Assembly: GCA_907165135.1 (NCBI GenBank)
Contig: OU015566.1
Span: forward strand, 2,792,501-2,856,500
Reading direction: 5' to 3'
DNA: 64,000 bases
From: Oikopleura dioica
Taxonomy: Eukaryota; Chordata; Appendicularia; Copelata; Oikopleuridae
Numbering within the stretch: position 1 is the first letter of the stretch; each line of letters opens with the position of its first letter. A program made the translations under genes and the position numbers. Of the stretch, positions 43,850-56,306 are shown piece by piece. The notes below the pieces were generated by a model. The model saw only the letters and a list, made by a program, of their open reading frames with translations. It had not been told where the DNA came from and did no database searches.

Positions 43850-44665
43850 GGTAATTGTTACGAGAAATTGTAACCGATTACGAATTTTCTTGAAATGAAA
43901 AAGGTCTTATTCGAATTCGAGATTGTTACGTATTTTTGCGTTGGGCAATTAATTTTATTTTATTCGGCCGATTCTGCCGCCATAAAAGGTTCTTTCCTCT
44001 TTGATCATTCAGACGAACTTTGTTGGCTCGCGTTGAGTTTTAATCGTAGATAAATTGAGAGCAGTCATTTTTGACTGTTAGATAAAAGAAGGTTTTCTTC
44101 TCCTGTTCTACCCGACTAACTCAATTTGAAAAATGCTTGCTGTCAAAAAATCATCAAAAATCCCTATTTCCATCGAAAAAAATTGTTCGATCATCATCAT
44201 TTTATCCGAAAATAACAACGGTCCATGATGAACCCACGTGGCTCCATGTTGAGTAATTCATCCCTCTACGGATCCCTCCCCGTGAAGAAATAACCGGATC
44301 GGAAGTGATTACCAAAATGCCAACTTGAAGTGAAGGCAAAATATCAAATCCACCAGCAAAAAATAACTATCAACGATCAGAAGAGGCTTCGGCTCGAAAA
44401 CTGCTTTTATTAATTTTTTATCGATATAATAGGGTTCATCCTTTGTTCTCTAAAAAGATAATCCGACAAAAAACAAACTACCACGTTTAAAAACAGGTTA
44501 AAGAAAGCCTCAGATGTGGTAAACACACAAATCGACATGGCGTTCCGGAAAGGGCAATCCTTTTAGCCACCGATTGCTGCATCAATCGCTTTACCCCAGA
44601 CTGGTATATAAATCGCTCCATACCAAATCGCTCAGAAGAAAAAATAGAAGTTGAAATAATCAACA
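43850..44665. other. Intergenic/promoter stretch, nothing recognised
   Basis: No exon-like sequence. A TATAAA-like element (TATATAAAT at about 44602) lies upstream of the next start codon. Confidence 0.45.
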
Positions 44666-45721
44666 ATGAGAATTGCGCCGCTTTTTGCCCCGGCCATTCT
44701 GGCGAATGAAGTTTACGATAACTTTTTGAAGATCAAAAGTGATGGGCAAATGGCAAGAGGAGAGTGGTCTGGGTCTTGTAAGGAGAGGGCCCAGTGGAGG
44801 AATCTTTTCGGGGATGAGGGCAATGGATACTTAGGTATGAAAAAAGGACCTCAGAACCCTGTGTTGAAAACCTGACTAAGGTTTTTTGGGCCAAAATTTT
44901 CTAAATTAACCTCCTTTTCAGATGCTGGTTTCCATGTCTGCCAGACAGACACAGAACTCTACTACGACGCATACCAACCAGACGGCACCAGCGTCTTTAC
45001 AATCCAGAAGATCAACGAGTGGGTATCCCTCTGGCCCGGTCTTGGAAATCATCTGATCTTTGGAAGCGCTGAATTCAAGTGCGGCTGCTTTCTCGGCTGT
45101 GATCGATTTTTCGTCGAAGGAATTGGACTTCATGTTGATTTCTGCTGCTCGGATTATGAAGAAACTTGTGTCAATCGTTAGTTCGACCCGAAAGACGAAA
45201 TTTGAATTATTTCTAGCGCCAAATGTAAGTGATGCTTTGGAGCAAGCAAAAACCGCTGCTGAAGAAGAATTGGAAGCGATGAGAGATGAGGGATTTCAAA
45301 GAATCGATTTGGGGAAAAAGAAACTTCGACGATTCGTGACAAAATTGAAGAGAAACATCAAAAATGGTTTGTTTTCTGATCATAAGTCCTCCTTATTTCA
45401 ATTTCAGATGCTCCCAATTGCAAACTCCGACGCGGTTGCAACGCCGGTGAAACCCCTCTTCTCAACAATTGCCGCAGAAAGTCCAATCCTTCCTTCGGCC
45501 AGTCATGGAATGGTTCGGCTGAGCCCGTTGCTCCTTTCAGACGAAGAAGAGATATCAACATCGTCGAACCTTCCAAGGGCGATCAATTTTCTTCGCACAA
45601 GATCACTGACGATTTGTGGCATGTCGTCGATCATTACTTCAAGGACTGTCTCAATGTGAGAAAACACTTGAACAAAGTTAACAAGTTGACGAATACGCTC
45701 GACAAGATCAAGAAACGATAA
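44666..45721 (+). CDS. Secreted Cys-containing protein with helical tail, unknown
   Basis: Exons 44666-44834, 44922-45176, 45217-45366 and 45408-45721, all with canonical introns and matching phases. Starts MRIAPLFAPAILA, a plausible leader. The second exon is Cys-rich (FHVCQTDTELYY, FKCGCFLGCDRF, DFCCSDYEETC), possibly a compact disulphide domain. The third exon is helical (DALEQAKTAAEEELEAM). The last is basic with RRRR and a helical end (LNVRKHLNKVNKLTN). No family recognised. The 3' end is duplicated at 48031. Confidence 0.7.
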
Positions 45722-46078
45722 ACGATTCAAAAAGAAAAAAGTGTATTTAATAACAAACTGTTTATAAAAAAATCAATCCGCAAAAAGTTTTTGCCAAAAA
45801 CTGAAAGACTCTTTTTAAAAAAATTGCAATCGCTCTTTGATGTTTTCGAGTCGAAAAAAAATTAATAAGCAGGAACATGGATAAAATAAGGGTTTTAATA
45901 TTTCAACTTTGGGAGAAAAGTCTGAAGGAAAATCGCAATTCTTGATATCAGTTGGTAGTCGAGAATAGGGGTTCATTTTGACCAAATTTGAGCGAAAATC
46001 ACCCCCCATCAAGATGAATTTGGTCAAAATTTTCTGTATTTTTGATCATTTCCTGTTCTATAGACAACGATTTATTCA
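45722..46078. other. 3' flank between convergent genes
   Basis: Probable 3' UTRs of the gene at 44666 and of the minus-strand gene ending at 46079. No gene seen. Confidence 0.5.
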
Positions 46079-46913
46079 TTAGTCATATGGTTTAAGGTTC
46101 GAGAAGCAAGATAAAATAGCAGTGTTGGCATCTCTCATTTTCTGTTTGATTCTTTGGATTTTTGGCGGGCATTTCTCGCAATTTGGCATACAAGGAACAT
46201 ATGATCGTTTGGTCCATAATTCGCTGCTCGAAGTGAACATACCCACAGAACGTGTGCTCGGCAAGTAAACAACTCTTCCATCATTTTTTATCGCTGCCCA
46301 TCGATAGTACGTATGCGGAAACTGACCATTAATAAGTACATTCTCATTTCTTTCTTCAAGGCGACTTTGATAACAAGCACCGGGGTTTCTGAATAGACAA
46401 GATAAATTCACCTTTAGATAAATTCTACTCCTGGTATTTTTACTCACCTCATTTTCAGCCACCAATAGCCCGAATATGTGCCATGTTGTCTAATCCATGT
46501 AAATGAGCATTTCTCTTGATAGTCATTCTTGAGAAGAAATATTTCTTTAAATAATTCATTCGAAAAAAAATAATTACGTTTATGTCTGCTGCTAATGACC
46601 GAACAATATGGTCGAAAGACTGACATGTGCATATTGTTGCGCCATATTTATCTTCGCAAGCCTTTTGTTTTTTTATGAAGTCGGAGAATTGATACTCAAT
46701 GAGCTTTGTCTCATAGTCAATATTACTTTTATCGCAGTTCTTTCCAGCAAAAAGTTTTCTCGATTCTTGTATGACTTGATAAAGAGAATAAAGCGTTTTG
46801 CCTCCAGCTATCGCCCCCGGGGACACTTAAAAAAATAAAAAATAATAGAAAAAAAAAATCAAACCGCACTCTCCCGGATGAAGAAAAATGAAGATCAACA
46901 GAGCAGGTCTCAT
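46079..46913 (-). CDS. Secreted Cys-containing protein, unknown
   Basis: Minus strand. Start ATG at 46913: MRPALLIFIFLHPG, a signal peptide, split by a 38-bp intron before VPGAIAGGKTLYSLY. Further exons include KKQKACEDKYGATICTCQSF and, at 46444-46079, VNLSCLFRNPGACYQ, HTYYRWAAIKNDG and CMPNCEKCPPKIQ. Some joins between 46430 and 46600 cannot be settled because three frames compete. Trp and Cys spacing suggests an extracellular domain, but no family was recognised. Confidence 0.5.
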
Positions 46914-47727
46914 TTTCAGAAACAAGCAATTTTCGATGAAAGCGTTCTATTTATCATGGCCTTTGACGACCAAGCAAATAAATGCTCAATGACCTCTGAT
47001 GTAAAAGATTATAATAAGGCCGAAGTTTCAAAACAAGCTATCAAAGTATCATTGAGAACCTTAATAACCTTTTGCTTTTTAAATTTACGAATGCTTCATT
47101 TCAAAAATTTCTTTGAATGTAATGATGCATCAGTGATATATTGGCAGGGTAAGTGTAACAGATATTAAGTTGCAGGAACACGTGATTCCAGGCTGCTGTC
47201 GCTGCAGTCTTCGATATTGACAATTGTTAGTCGGTTTCTTTTGAGCTGGAGGCTGGTATCTTTTGTAGCTGTTTCGCGAATTGTAGTTATGCTGATTATT
47301 TGTTAATATTTCCAGGAATAAGACGGCGTTTTCTGATATTGTTTTGGCTAAGAAACTGTTGGTTTCTTTGGAATGCCGAAGTTTTGCTTGTAAGTTGGTC
47401 TTTTGAACGGCTCTTGAGTGCCATATCTTCGTTTTGGCGGAAATCTCTTGTTGAATTCAATTATTCTTTGGCGCGCTCAGTCCTTGTAAGCTTGGTCATA
47501 TTTTGGGCTTCTATGGGATTGATGATTTAAATTGACGAGTTTTTGAGGGTCAAGATCAAATCCCTTTCCTTTTTACTTTGATTGCTCCAGTTTTAGAGAC
47601 GGTTGAAGAAGAAGTTAAGATTATCTTGTGCGCGACAGTATTTCGTACAATTAATTCATGCTTGAATTTTCAGATAAGCAGACAGGAGATAGAGGAAAAA
47701 ACTTACTCTTCGTAATTTTTTAGAGTC
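46914..47727. other. Intergenic stretch, nothing firmly recognised
   Basis: Weak open frames on both strands without domain signals. A basic, Pro-containing minus-strand stretch near 47300-47470 might be a low-complexity exon but is not supported. Confidence 0.4.
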
Positions 47728-48015
47728 CTATTTGTTGGATTCCAGCGGCGAAGATATTGATAAGCGATTGGAGTGAAAACTGCAGCATAACCCGTATAAC
47801 GGTATAAGCGTCGATAAAGGTAGCTTCTTCGTTCTGAGCAAAAGATGCGACGCGAAAGACTTTTTGAACTCCTTAGAAATTTTTTGATAAAAAAGGGAGA
47901 AAATGCACTTACCGATTATGAAACAGTACCAGGGTCCGCCAGAGTCGCCTTTTCCTGCTATTGCTTTGCCAGAATTACCCATCAAAAATACATTTTCCTT
48001 GTCGCCGTTCATGAA
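47728..48015 (-). pseudogene. Fragment of a trypsin-like (S1) serine protease
   Basis: Minus strand: AIAGKGDSGGPWYCF contains the GDSGGP motif around the catalytic Ser. It is followed by a GTAAGT donor and an in-phase exon (GVQKVFRVASFAQNEE) to a stop near 47728. Upstream (His and Asp parts) the gene is missing; the sequence instead runs into a duplicated piece of the gene at 44666. Probably a broken gene. Confidence 0.5.
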
Positions 48016-48030
48016 TCGAACTGATTTGAG

Positions 48031-48640
48031 CTGTCTCAATGTGAGAAAACACTTGAACAAAGTAAACAAGTTGACGAATACGCTGGACAAGATCAAGAAA
48101 CGATAAATGATTCAAAAAGAAAAAAGTTTATTAAATTTCAAACTGTTTATAATAAAATTAATCAGCAAAAACCAGAGTTGCAAATTTGCTGAGCTGAGTG
48201 AGCTGAGCTGGCTGAGTGAGCTGAGCAGTCGATAAGCTCAGCTCAGTTCAGTGATTTTGGAAAATGATCTGATCTGCTCAGGTCAGACAATTTTCACTCA
48301 GCTCAGCTCAGCTCAATAATTTGAATACAATTTTACTACCAAAAACAGTAAAAATCAGCTCAGCTCAGCTCTAAATTAGAGTCTAATTAGGGTCTGCACA
48401 GCTCAGCTCAGCTTAACTCTCTTCAACAAAAGGTCTGCTCAGCTCAGCTCCGCTCAATGACCTTTGAAAAAGGCCAGCTCAGCTCAGCTCAGTAATCTCC
48501 GAAATAGGCCAGCTCAGCTAAGAGAAATATTTATTCAGGTCAGCTCAGAAAAATTAATCAAAATTTGCAACTCTGGCAAAAACTGAAAGACTCTTTTTTG
48601 CAATCGCTTTTTGACGTTTTCGAGTCGGAAAAATATAATT
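48031..48640 (+). repeat. Duplicate of the 3' end of the gene at 44666, split by an AGCTC repeat
   Basis: 48031-48180 matches 45645-45790 (coding tail, stop and 3' flank, with few differences). 48570-48640 matches 45795-45855. Between them lies the repeat at 48181-48548. No complete gene is present. Confidence 0.8.
48181..48548. repeat. Degenerate AGCTC/GAGCT repeat
   Basis: Many copies of CAGCTCAGCT and its complement TGAGCTGAGC with irregular spacers. The first 60 bp run in the opposite sense to the rest, so it can fold back. It separates the two halves of the duplicated 3' flank. Confidence 0.8.
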
Positions 48641-48767
48641 CACCAAAAACGCTCTTTCAGAATAAACATAAGCGGAGGTCAGCAAATACTAATTTTCCCT
48701 TTTGGAAGGTCAGAATTTGCCCGCCGTATGCATTTCAAAAGAGAGGGGCGGTAAAAAAAGAATTATT

Positions 48768-49631
48768 ATGCGAAATTTTGATCTAGGTGTTCCAATTGAT
48801 TTGCTAAATTTACAGTTCTCAGAGAGTACTGATCAAAATACATGTTTCTACTGCAGGTTGGGAATTTTTGTTAAATTTTTCCTAATTTTTTTTTTCAGAA
48901 AAGTGACGGCTTCTCTTTTCTTTCATTACCTCAAAGACCAACCTGAAGAGGATGAAAATATCTGTCCTCAGCGAATTTGTGAAAACTGCTTCAACGAAAA
49001 CGAGAATAAAGAATGCACAAATGACGACTGCAAAGTCACCTTTGACGAGAATCTTCAACAGCATCGAGAAAGCGAACACCATCACGGCCTGATCTTTCAA
49101 TGCCCATTAGAAGAACCCTGCAGTCAACTCTTGACCTTCGAATTCTTTTCGCAGCATAATCATGATGGCTTTTCCAGAACTCAGAAGGAAGCTTTCAAAA
49201 GAAGAAGCATCAACAATCGGATTGCAAAAAGCAAAACGAGCATCAATGTAAAGAGGGGAAAAATGGTCGAAATTGAGAGCTCGATTCTAGAAGGGATCCG
49301 ACAACTAAAATGCTTGACAAATGAAGTCAACGAAGAACAAGCCGAATTGGCGTCAATAGATCCTAATTTCGAGCCAGGTACGAGTCTCCACTGCCAATTA
49401 TTTCCTCAAAGAGTCATTTCAGAGCTCCATACGATGCCGACTTTTGATGAAAAAGCGCTTCAAGCGTTTCTTGGCGAGGAAATTTTCTGCAGCTTTTGCG
49501 GCGGAGCAGGAGTCTGGGAAAATCAACACGACGCATTTTCATGTGGACACAAAGTTTGCAAAAACTGCCTGACCAAGTTTCTTGAAGAAAATTGTTCAAC
49601 CTGCAAAAACCCATATCTGACATATAATTGA
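48768..49631 (+). CDS. RING-type zinc finger protein
   Basis: Start ATG 48768. A short intron (about 48858-48899) may be removed or read through, since it is in frame. N-terminal Cys motifs TCFYC and ICPQRICENCF, CTNDDC with a following HRESEHHH suggest zinc-binding modules. The C-terminus is a RING-like finger: FCSFCGGAGVW, then SCGHKVCKNCL and NCSTCKNPY. Probably an E3 ubiquitin ligase or related scaffold. The middle is helical (ESSILEGIRQLKCLTNEV). Confidence 0.7.
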   Translation: MRNFDLGVPIDLLNLQFSESTDQNTCFYCRLGIFVKFFLIFFFRKVTASLFFHYLKDQPEEDENICPQRICENCFNENENKECTNDDCKVTFDENLQQHRESEHHHGLIFQCPLEEPCSQLLTFEFFSQHNHDGFSRTQKEAFKRRSINNRIAKSKTSINVKRGKMVEIESSILEGIRQLKCLTNEVNEEQAELASIDPNFEPGTSLHCQLFPQRVISELHTMPTFDEKALQAFLGEEIFCSFCGGAGVWENQHDAFSCGHKVCKNCLTKFLEENCSTCKNPYLTYN

Positions 49632-49665
49632 ATACAAAAATTATTTATTTCAAGACTTCAAGATA

Positions 49666-50340
49666 TCAAATCGAGTGGAGAGAAAGTCGTTTTGGGTTCA
49701 AAAAGGATTGATGCTTTGCTTTTGATTCCAAAGTCAAGGTTTTTGAATCGATCGTTGTCTTCTGATCTCTCCGAAGACTTCCTTTTCTCGAGACGAAAGC
49801 GCTAGAAATATCAGTTAGAGACGGAAAACATTCAATTAAAGAAGACTTCATATTGTATCGCTTGGCAAAAAAGACATCCTCTTTTTCTTCTTGCTTTGCG
49901 TAGCTGTCGCTTCTATCTCGCAAACTAAAAAAACTGTTTTTCTACTCAAAACGGTTTTTTTCTTACAGGCAGTATGAGAACAAATCGACGACAACCATGA
50001 CCGCAATTCCAAAAAGATACAGTCCCACGACGATTTTTCCAATTATCATTCGCCTAAAAATCGTTTATCCTAACTTTGCTCTTGAAAAACTCACAAAGGT
50101 AAGCCATTTGTGTGAATTTCTGCAGCTTCTCTGTCTGTAATAATCGCGTCGATGTCATGAGAACTTAATTTTAAAATGAAAAATGAAAGTTCAAGGGAGT
50201 GTTCAATTTTGATCTTACGAGTCCATCTTATTTCTTTTCCAGTTGTGAAGCGAGAGACACGTAGAAAACACGCGTTCTGCGGATTTATAAAGAACAAGAA
50301 TGGTGATTTATTCATCCCGTGCTTCTGAATATCTCCTCTG
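49666..50340 (-). CDS. Single-pass membrane protein, unknown
   Basis: Minus strand exons. About 50332-50092 encodes a beta-like region (FFINPQNACFLRVSRF, TRKIKIEHSLELSFFI, DIDAIITDREAAEIH) ending at a GTGAGT donor. About 50053-49965 encodes the membrane helix GKIVVGLYLFGIAVMVVVDL before GTAAGA. The remaining exons give a charged, probably cytoplasmic tail (YAKQEEKEDVFFAKRY). Start codon not certain (MNKSPFLFF near 50315 is a candidate). No family recognised. Confidence 0.55.
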
Positions 50341-50486
50341 CTTAGCAAGAAAATTCGCGCGCTTCGTTAAAAATTTATTGATGCAGTAAGTACTTGCTAT
50401 TTTCGAGGACTTGTGCTGAAAATAATTTCTAGAATTCAGGAACTCTAATATTGATGAAAATATACTAACCGCAGATCACGCTATTG

Positions 50487-51658
50487 ATGTATCCTAATAA
50501 CGTACCACCACAGGGTCAGCAGCAGCCTTATCCTGCAGCACCCTTCGCTGGTGCGCCCGGCTACGCAGCTCCACCACCAGCGCCCGCTCCAGCACCAAGT
50601 CCTCAACCAGTTATCCTGAATATTCAACAAAATGCTGCTCCCACTCCTCCTACTTTGGCAGCTCCTGTACCGATTCGATCAGCCCAACCATCACGTGAGT
50701 TGAAACATAAGGCCCTTATGATAATTTATAGCTTTAAGCTAAAAATACCAGCAAAGATATTTTTTTGAAAATTTTGATTATCGACACAAAAAAATTATGA
50801 AATAAATTCAGCAACTCCATCCTACAAGCCGCCACCTTCACCAGTTATAATGCCACAAGAGGAATCGAGCAATTCATGTGGCAAGTTTTGTCTCGGCATT
50901 ATTTGCTGTCCTGTGATCTTTTTTGGAATTCTAGTCATCATTGCTCTTATTTCTAGAGCTTCTAGTAGCGGGTATGTTCCTTACATTTATCTCATTTTTC
51001 TTCATATTTGTAGCTTTGATGGTCCGGTTTCTACTGGACCTAACTGCGGCGAAAACGTTTACACTACGACTAGCTTACCATACAATCAGTCACCAACTCC
51101 AAGCTCTTCTTTCTGCCAACAAGGTTCAATCAACTCCAATACTGTAGAATTTTGCGAGGGCAGTAACCATTATGAATATTCTGTTTCGACTTCTGGAACC
51201 ATACAGTAAGTCAGACATACATTTTTTTCATGAATTTATTTTATTAATTTTATAGAAAATTATTAAATAGATTCTTAGATCGCCAAATTACCCAAACGGA
51301 TACTACCCATGGCATACTTGCACGAGCAGATTCACGACTTCTTCCGATGGAATCACTTTCAATTTTAACAATTTTACCATGCAAAGCTATGAATCCCTGA
51401 CCTTCAGCAACAGCACGAATGAAGATTATGCTTTTTCCGGATCATATTCTTCAGTAGGTCAAATTTCAAATACTTCTTTGTCATTTCAAATAGGGAACGC
51501 GATTTTCATTTTCTTCATCGTCCGTGACTGTTTTCTTTGTCAGCGAATCTGGCTATGATTATAATGGCTTTCAAATCGATGTTATCAACGGGTACGAATC
51601 ATACAACGACGTTGGCTACGTCTACGCCAACGTGAGTCCTTTCAAAAAAGACACATAA
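50487..51658 (+). CDS. Type II membrane protein: Pro-rich N-terminus, one membrane helix, CUB domain
   Basis: Starts MYPNNVPPQGQQQPYP; the first about 85 residues are Pro/Ala/Gln-rich (cytoplasmic). After two exons comes CGKFCLGIICCPVIFFGILVI, a Cys-rich membrane helix. The extracellular part has Ser/Thr and Cys (GPNCGENVY, FCQQGS, EFCEGSNHYEYS). Then a CUB-like domain: LRSPNYPNGYYPWHTC, FNFNNFTMQ, and in the last exon VTVFFVSESGYDYNGF. Introns are short. The end at 51656-51658 follows a GTGAGT that could be a further donor. Confidence 0.65.
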
Positions 51659-51786
51659 AGAAAACATTTCTTGATTGACAATTTTTCCCTGCTCATTATT
51701 TTGATTTTTGTGAATAAAAAAATAAGCTCTCAAAACGCTTTCCTTGAATTCATGAATATGATTTTATTGAAACAGAAATTGAATAA

Positions 51787-54700
51787 TTACTTTTTAACCC
51801 GCTTCGATCGTCTTCTGGGTTGATTTTCTGCAAGTCGTTTTTCGCTTTTGAGCTTTTCTAGAGCTCCGTAGCCGCCGCCTCCGGGAGTTTGAAGCTCAAT
51901 CGTGTCGTTTGTCTCCAAAGATAGTTGACAACGGGGAGCAAGGCGCATGATCGTATTCGTCGAGGCTTTGTGGATAAGATTGTTGCCTTTGGAGCCAGGA
52001 AGGCCGCCGTTGAGGCCATACGGGGTATTCACTCGGCGCTCTGTGAGAAGCGATGCGTCCATAGGTTTTCTAGAGGTTGTTGACGGCGGCGTTCGAGAAG
52101 GAGATTTACCTGAATCGGACTTTTCGAATGACGCCATCGCCTCCTTTGAATTTTCCAGCGCCACCAGATTCGGTTCGGATAGAAAACTCTTCAAGAATAA
52201 CCGCTAAAAATAATATTAAATAACTTTAATTCCAATATTTGTTCGTTCATATTTATAAAAAAATTAATTCGTTTTTTAAGTTCAAGAAAACTGCTCATTT
52301 TCATTGCGAAAATCAGTATTCTGGTTTTTTATGAAGAAAACCTCAACTTACCGTATCGATTCTCCATGATCTCCGGATCCGTTATCCTCGTGTTGGTCAT
52401 ATGAGTATGGACCGCTGAAGTGCCAGTCCAGCCCGGACCGGCGCCTGCTCCGCCACAAATTGTCTCATAATAACCAACATTTCCATCTCCAAAGCAAAAG
52501 TTGTTCATACATCCGCTGCTGGCCGCCGCTGCTTTGAACGCTTTGAGGACAACGTCTACGACTCTTTGGCTTGTGAGGACGTTTCCGCCAACAACAGCAG
52601 AAGTTTCCGAGGGAGAAAGAATTGTGCCTTTTTTGAGCTTGATTTGAACTGGGTTCAGGCAGCCTTGGTTGAGAGGAACGTCGTAGCCGATGAGGCAACG
52701 GAGGCAGTAGATGACGGCAGAATAGGTGACGGCGCGGGGGGCATTAAGGTTTCCGTAGACTTCCGGGTCGGAATCGGTGAAATCGAAGATCGAGTCGCCT
52801 GAATCGGGATCAACGGAAATTTTCAAGGAAATTCTGAACGAGGGCGTTTCTATTATTAATCTTAAGAATGGTTTTCTTACCTTGTTCCATCATCCATAAA
52901 ATCCTCTGCCTCAAAAACCTTCGCTCCTATCCTCTCCACACTTTTCCTCAGCAAATCTCTTACAGAATCTTCCGCCGCTGCTTGAATCCAATTCATGTAC
53001 TTCAACACTCTCGGAAAAGAGTATTCTTCGATGAGCTCCTTGACGAGTTGACTGCCACGGACATTGGCGGCAATTTGAGCGTGAAGGTCGGCAAGATTGT
53101 CGGATAGATTTCGTGTTCCAGTACAGCCTGGGTGTTTTGCTGGCTCGTTGAGATGGGCGATCAGGGCTGACTCTTGGAAGTTGCCGGCCGAGACGATTTT
53201 GAAGGACCTTAAAAGATAGCTCTCAATTTTAAGAAACATATTTTTACATTTGTACATATTACATTTGTAATTTCCATTTTTTTGATTTTTTTATGCCGAG
53301 GTTTTAATTTCCAAAAATTTCAGTGCGATTATCTTTTTGCCAGATTTATGGTTCTAACGAAAAAATTTTAGAAAGATTAACTGCAAATACCTAAAAATCG
53401 CGCCTTCTTCATTAATACTCGTTGACATTGGCGGCATAGAACCTGGCGTCAAGCCACCAATATCAGCATGGTGACCTCTGTTGGCAATGAAAAAGCTTGG
53501 CTTGTGATCCGAATCGATGAAAACTGGAGTGATAACCGTCAAATCTGGCAAATGACTTCCTCCTGCTTCGGGGTGATTTGAAAGAATGACATCTCCGGGG
53601 ACGAGAGATTTTTGAACAGAAAATTGAAATTGAACTGCTTGTTGCATCGCTCCCAAGTGAACAGGAATGTGAGGAGCATTCGACACCAAGCCTCCGTCTG
53701 GGCCAAAAAGAGCGCAAGAAAAGTCAAGACGCTCTTTTATATTCGTAGAAATCGCAGTTCTCTGGAGCACTCGACCCATTTGCTCGGCGATTGACATGAA
53801 TCGGTGACCAAAGATCGAGAGGAGAACCGGATCGGCGACTTTTTCTTCGATGATTTTGCTGTTGACTTCAGTTTCCGAAAAATGCATGAAGATGTCGCCA
53901 AAAGCGTCAATTTTCACCGTCCAAGATGGCTCGATGATCGCGGTCGAGGTTCCACAAAGGATGATAGCAGGGCCAGGGACGGAGGAACCAGCTGGGAGTT
54001 CTTGAAGATCGTAGATTTTTACCTTCTTCAAATGACCATCAAGAAACAGTTCCGCTTTGCCTATGAAATCCGCCGTTCCAGAACTTCTCTTTCTCGATTC
54101 TGAAAAAGCGCCGGTTCTTGCTTCAGCTCGGACTCGCAAATCATCAATGAAAATTTCCCGATCTTTCAAATGAAAACCAAATTCTTTCGTGTACTTTTCT
54201 GTGAAAGTCTTTGTCCAATCATCACTTGATCTTGTTCCAGAAAGGTCTTTTTCGGAAATCATGAGGGGGAAGTCAGTTCCACGGTATCTCAATCGCAAGA
54301 ACTTTTCGATAACGATTTGGTCTTCCTTGAATTCCTTCAGCTTCAATTTTTCCTTGCAGGATTCAGCGAGTTTTTCAAGATTCGAATTGATCGATTTCAG
54401 CGTTGCTTCGTCCATGATTCTAGATCCGGCTGGCTCTTGCTTTTCTACGACAATCGGGGATGTTGAAATGCCGAAAGCAGAGAGAATTCCGGCGTATTTA
54501 TGCAATGAAATCGTCTTTATCTTCAACGACTTTGCGATGGCGCAGGCATGCTGTCCTCCCGCGCCGCCGAAGCAAGAAAGAACATGGGTGCGACAATCAA
54601 AGCCTCTCGCCTGAGTCAAATTTCGGATCGGGCGGCACATTGCTTCATTTGCCACTCGGATGAATCCTTCTGCAATTTCGAACACATTCTTGTTTGTTCC

Positions 54701-56306
54701 TTCTGCTTGGTTGACTCTGTCTGCAAGTTCTTGAAGGACTTTCAGCGAGGCTTCTTTATCCAATGGCTGGTCTTCCGTCGGGCCAAAAATCTTCGGGAAA
54801 AAGTCTGGCTGGATCCGTCCAAGAACAAGATTAGCATCTGTAACTGTCGCTGGTCCCCCACGTCTATAACACGCAGGCCCGGGAAAAGCGGAGGCAGATT
54901 CGGGGCCAACTTGGAGCAGTCCGCCTCGGAAGGTCAGAATACTCCCTCCACCAGCAGCGACAGTTTGAATATCGAGCTGAGGAACTTGCAACTGCACTTG
55001 TGCTGCCTTCCCTTCGTAGACGATTTCTGCCTGTCCATCCCACCTAGAAACGTCTGTTGATGTTCCACCCATGTCAAATCCAATACAAGGCGCTTTCTCT
55101 TCCAATCTTTCATACGTCGCCGCGGCGTATCCTCTCACGCCACCTGCTGGACCCGATAAGACCGCTCTCGAACCGAAGAATGATTCTACTGGAGTAAGGC
55201 CGCCATCTGATCTCATGAACAAAATCTTCTTGTTGAGGCTGTCAGAATCAGCAAAACCAGATCGGAAGTTTCGAACATAAGTATTGATTGTCGGCGTCAA
55301 ATAAGCATCAACAACTGTTGTTTGTCCCCTTGGAACCATTTTCACCATCGGCATGACTTTGTGAGACACGGCAATGTGCTCGAAACCTAGGTCGGTCGCG
55401 ACTTTTTCAATTAAGAGCTCATGATCGTGAAAAGCATAACCGTGGCAGAGGACGACAGCGAGGGATTTGATGTTCTTGTCGAGGAGGGATTTGAGTTTTT
55501 GGCGAACATCTGCTTCGGAGATTTTTAAAGTAACGATGTATTTTTCGCCGGTCGATGCTTTTAATTGGCTCTATCAGAAAATTCTTGAGAATTTTTTGAA
55601 ATATTTGTTTAAAAATCAATGAATTGAAGAAGAAAGCCATGCCTGTAATTTCTTGAGTTCTATCTTTGACCATCTTGCAGTCTTCTCTAACTGGAATCAC
55701 CCTCTCTTCAATCTCCACAACTTCATCATAAAGCGGTTTTGCCCTAGCAGCCTTGATGTCAAAAATATCCGGTCGATCTTGAGTGCCAATGTCGACCACA
55801 TCTTTGAATCCCTTCGTAATGACGAGTCCGGTAGGAGTTCCTTTTCGCTCAAGAAGAGCATTCGTGGCGACGGTGGTACCCATTCTGATCGAGCCGATTT
55901 GAGAGTGGTCGATGGGTTGACCTTTTGGAGAGTTGAGAACTCGGCGGATTGCTTCGCGGGGGGCATCTGGGTATTCAGGGTTCACGGACAAAAGCTGAAA
56001 TTTTTGATAAAAAATTTTTTTATAAGAAAGATTTTAATTATATTTTTAGCTTGATTATCATTAAAAATCAATAAAAACGAATCTTTCGCTTTTGAAAGAA
56101 CTCTCAAAAAGGATTTGACCTCTGTTCGAGAGTGCACGACCTTGGCCTGGTATCTTTGTTCCAAGAGTGGCCACGCCCTGTTTTGATCAAACAAAGAAAG
56201 TCACGAGTTTGCGCCGACGTACCTTGAGCACTTTGAGCTCTCCTGTTGGCAATTTGACAATCACATCTGTAAAAGTTCCACCTCTATCGATCGCGAAATG
56301 ATACAT
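51787..56306 (-). CDS. OPLAH: 5-oxoprolinase (ATP-hydrolysing)
   Basis: Cytosolic enzyme of the gamma-glutamyl cycle converting 5-oxo-L-proline to glutamate with ATP. Starts [15 protein letters not shown] (56306), the hydantoinase-A N-terminus. The next exon has [19 protein letters not shown]. The large exon (55369-53354) has [16 protein letters not shown] and [13 protein letters not shown], then the hydantoinase-B part ([31 protein letters not shown]). Exons at 53257-52877, 52826-52329 and 52194-51787 finish with [13 protein letters not shown]-like glycine motifs and [17 protein letters not shown]. It looks intact and full-length. Intron 1 (about 56220-55995) contains an unrelated open stretch. 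Confidence 0.92.
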
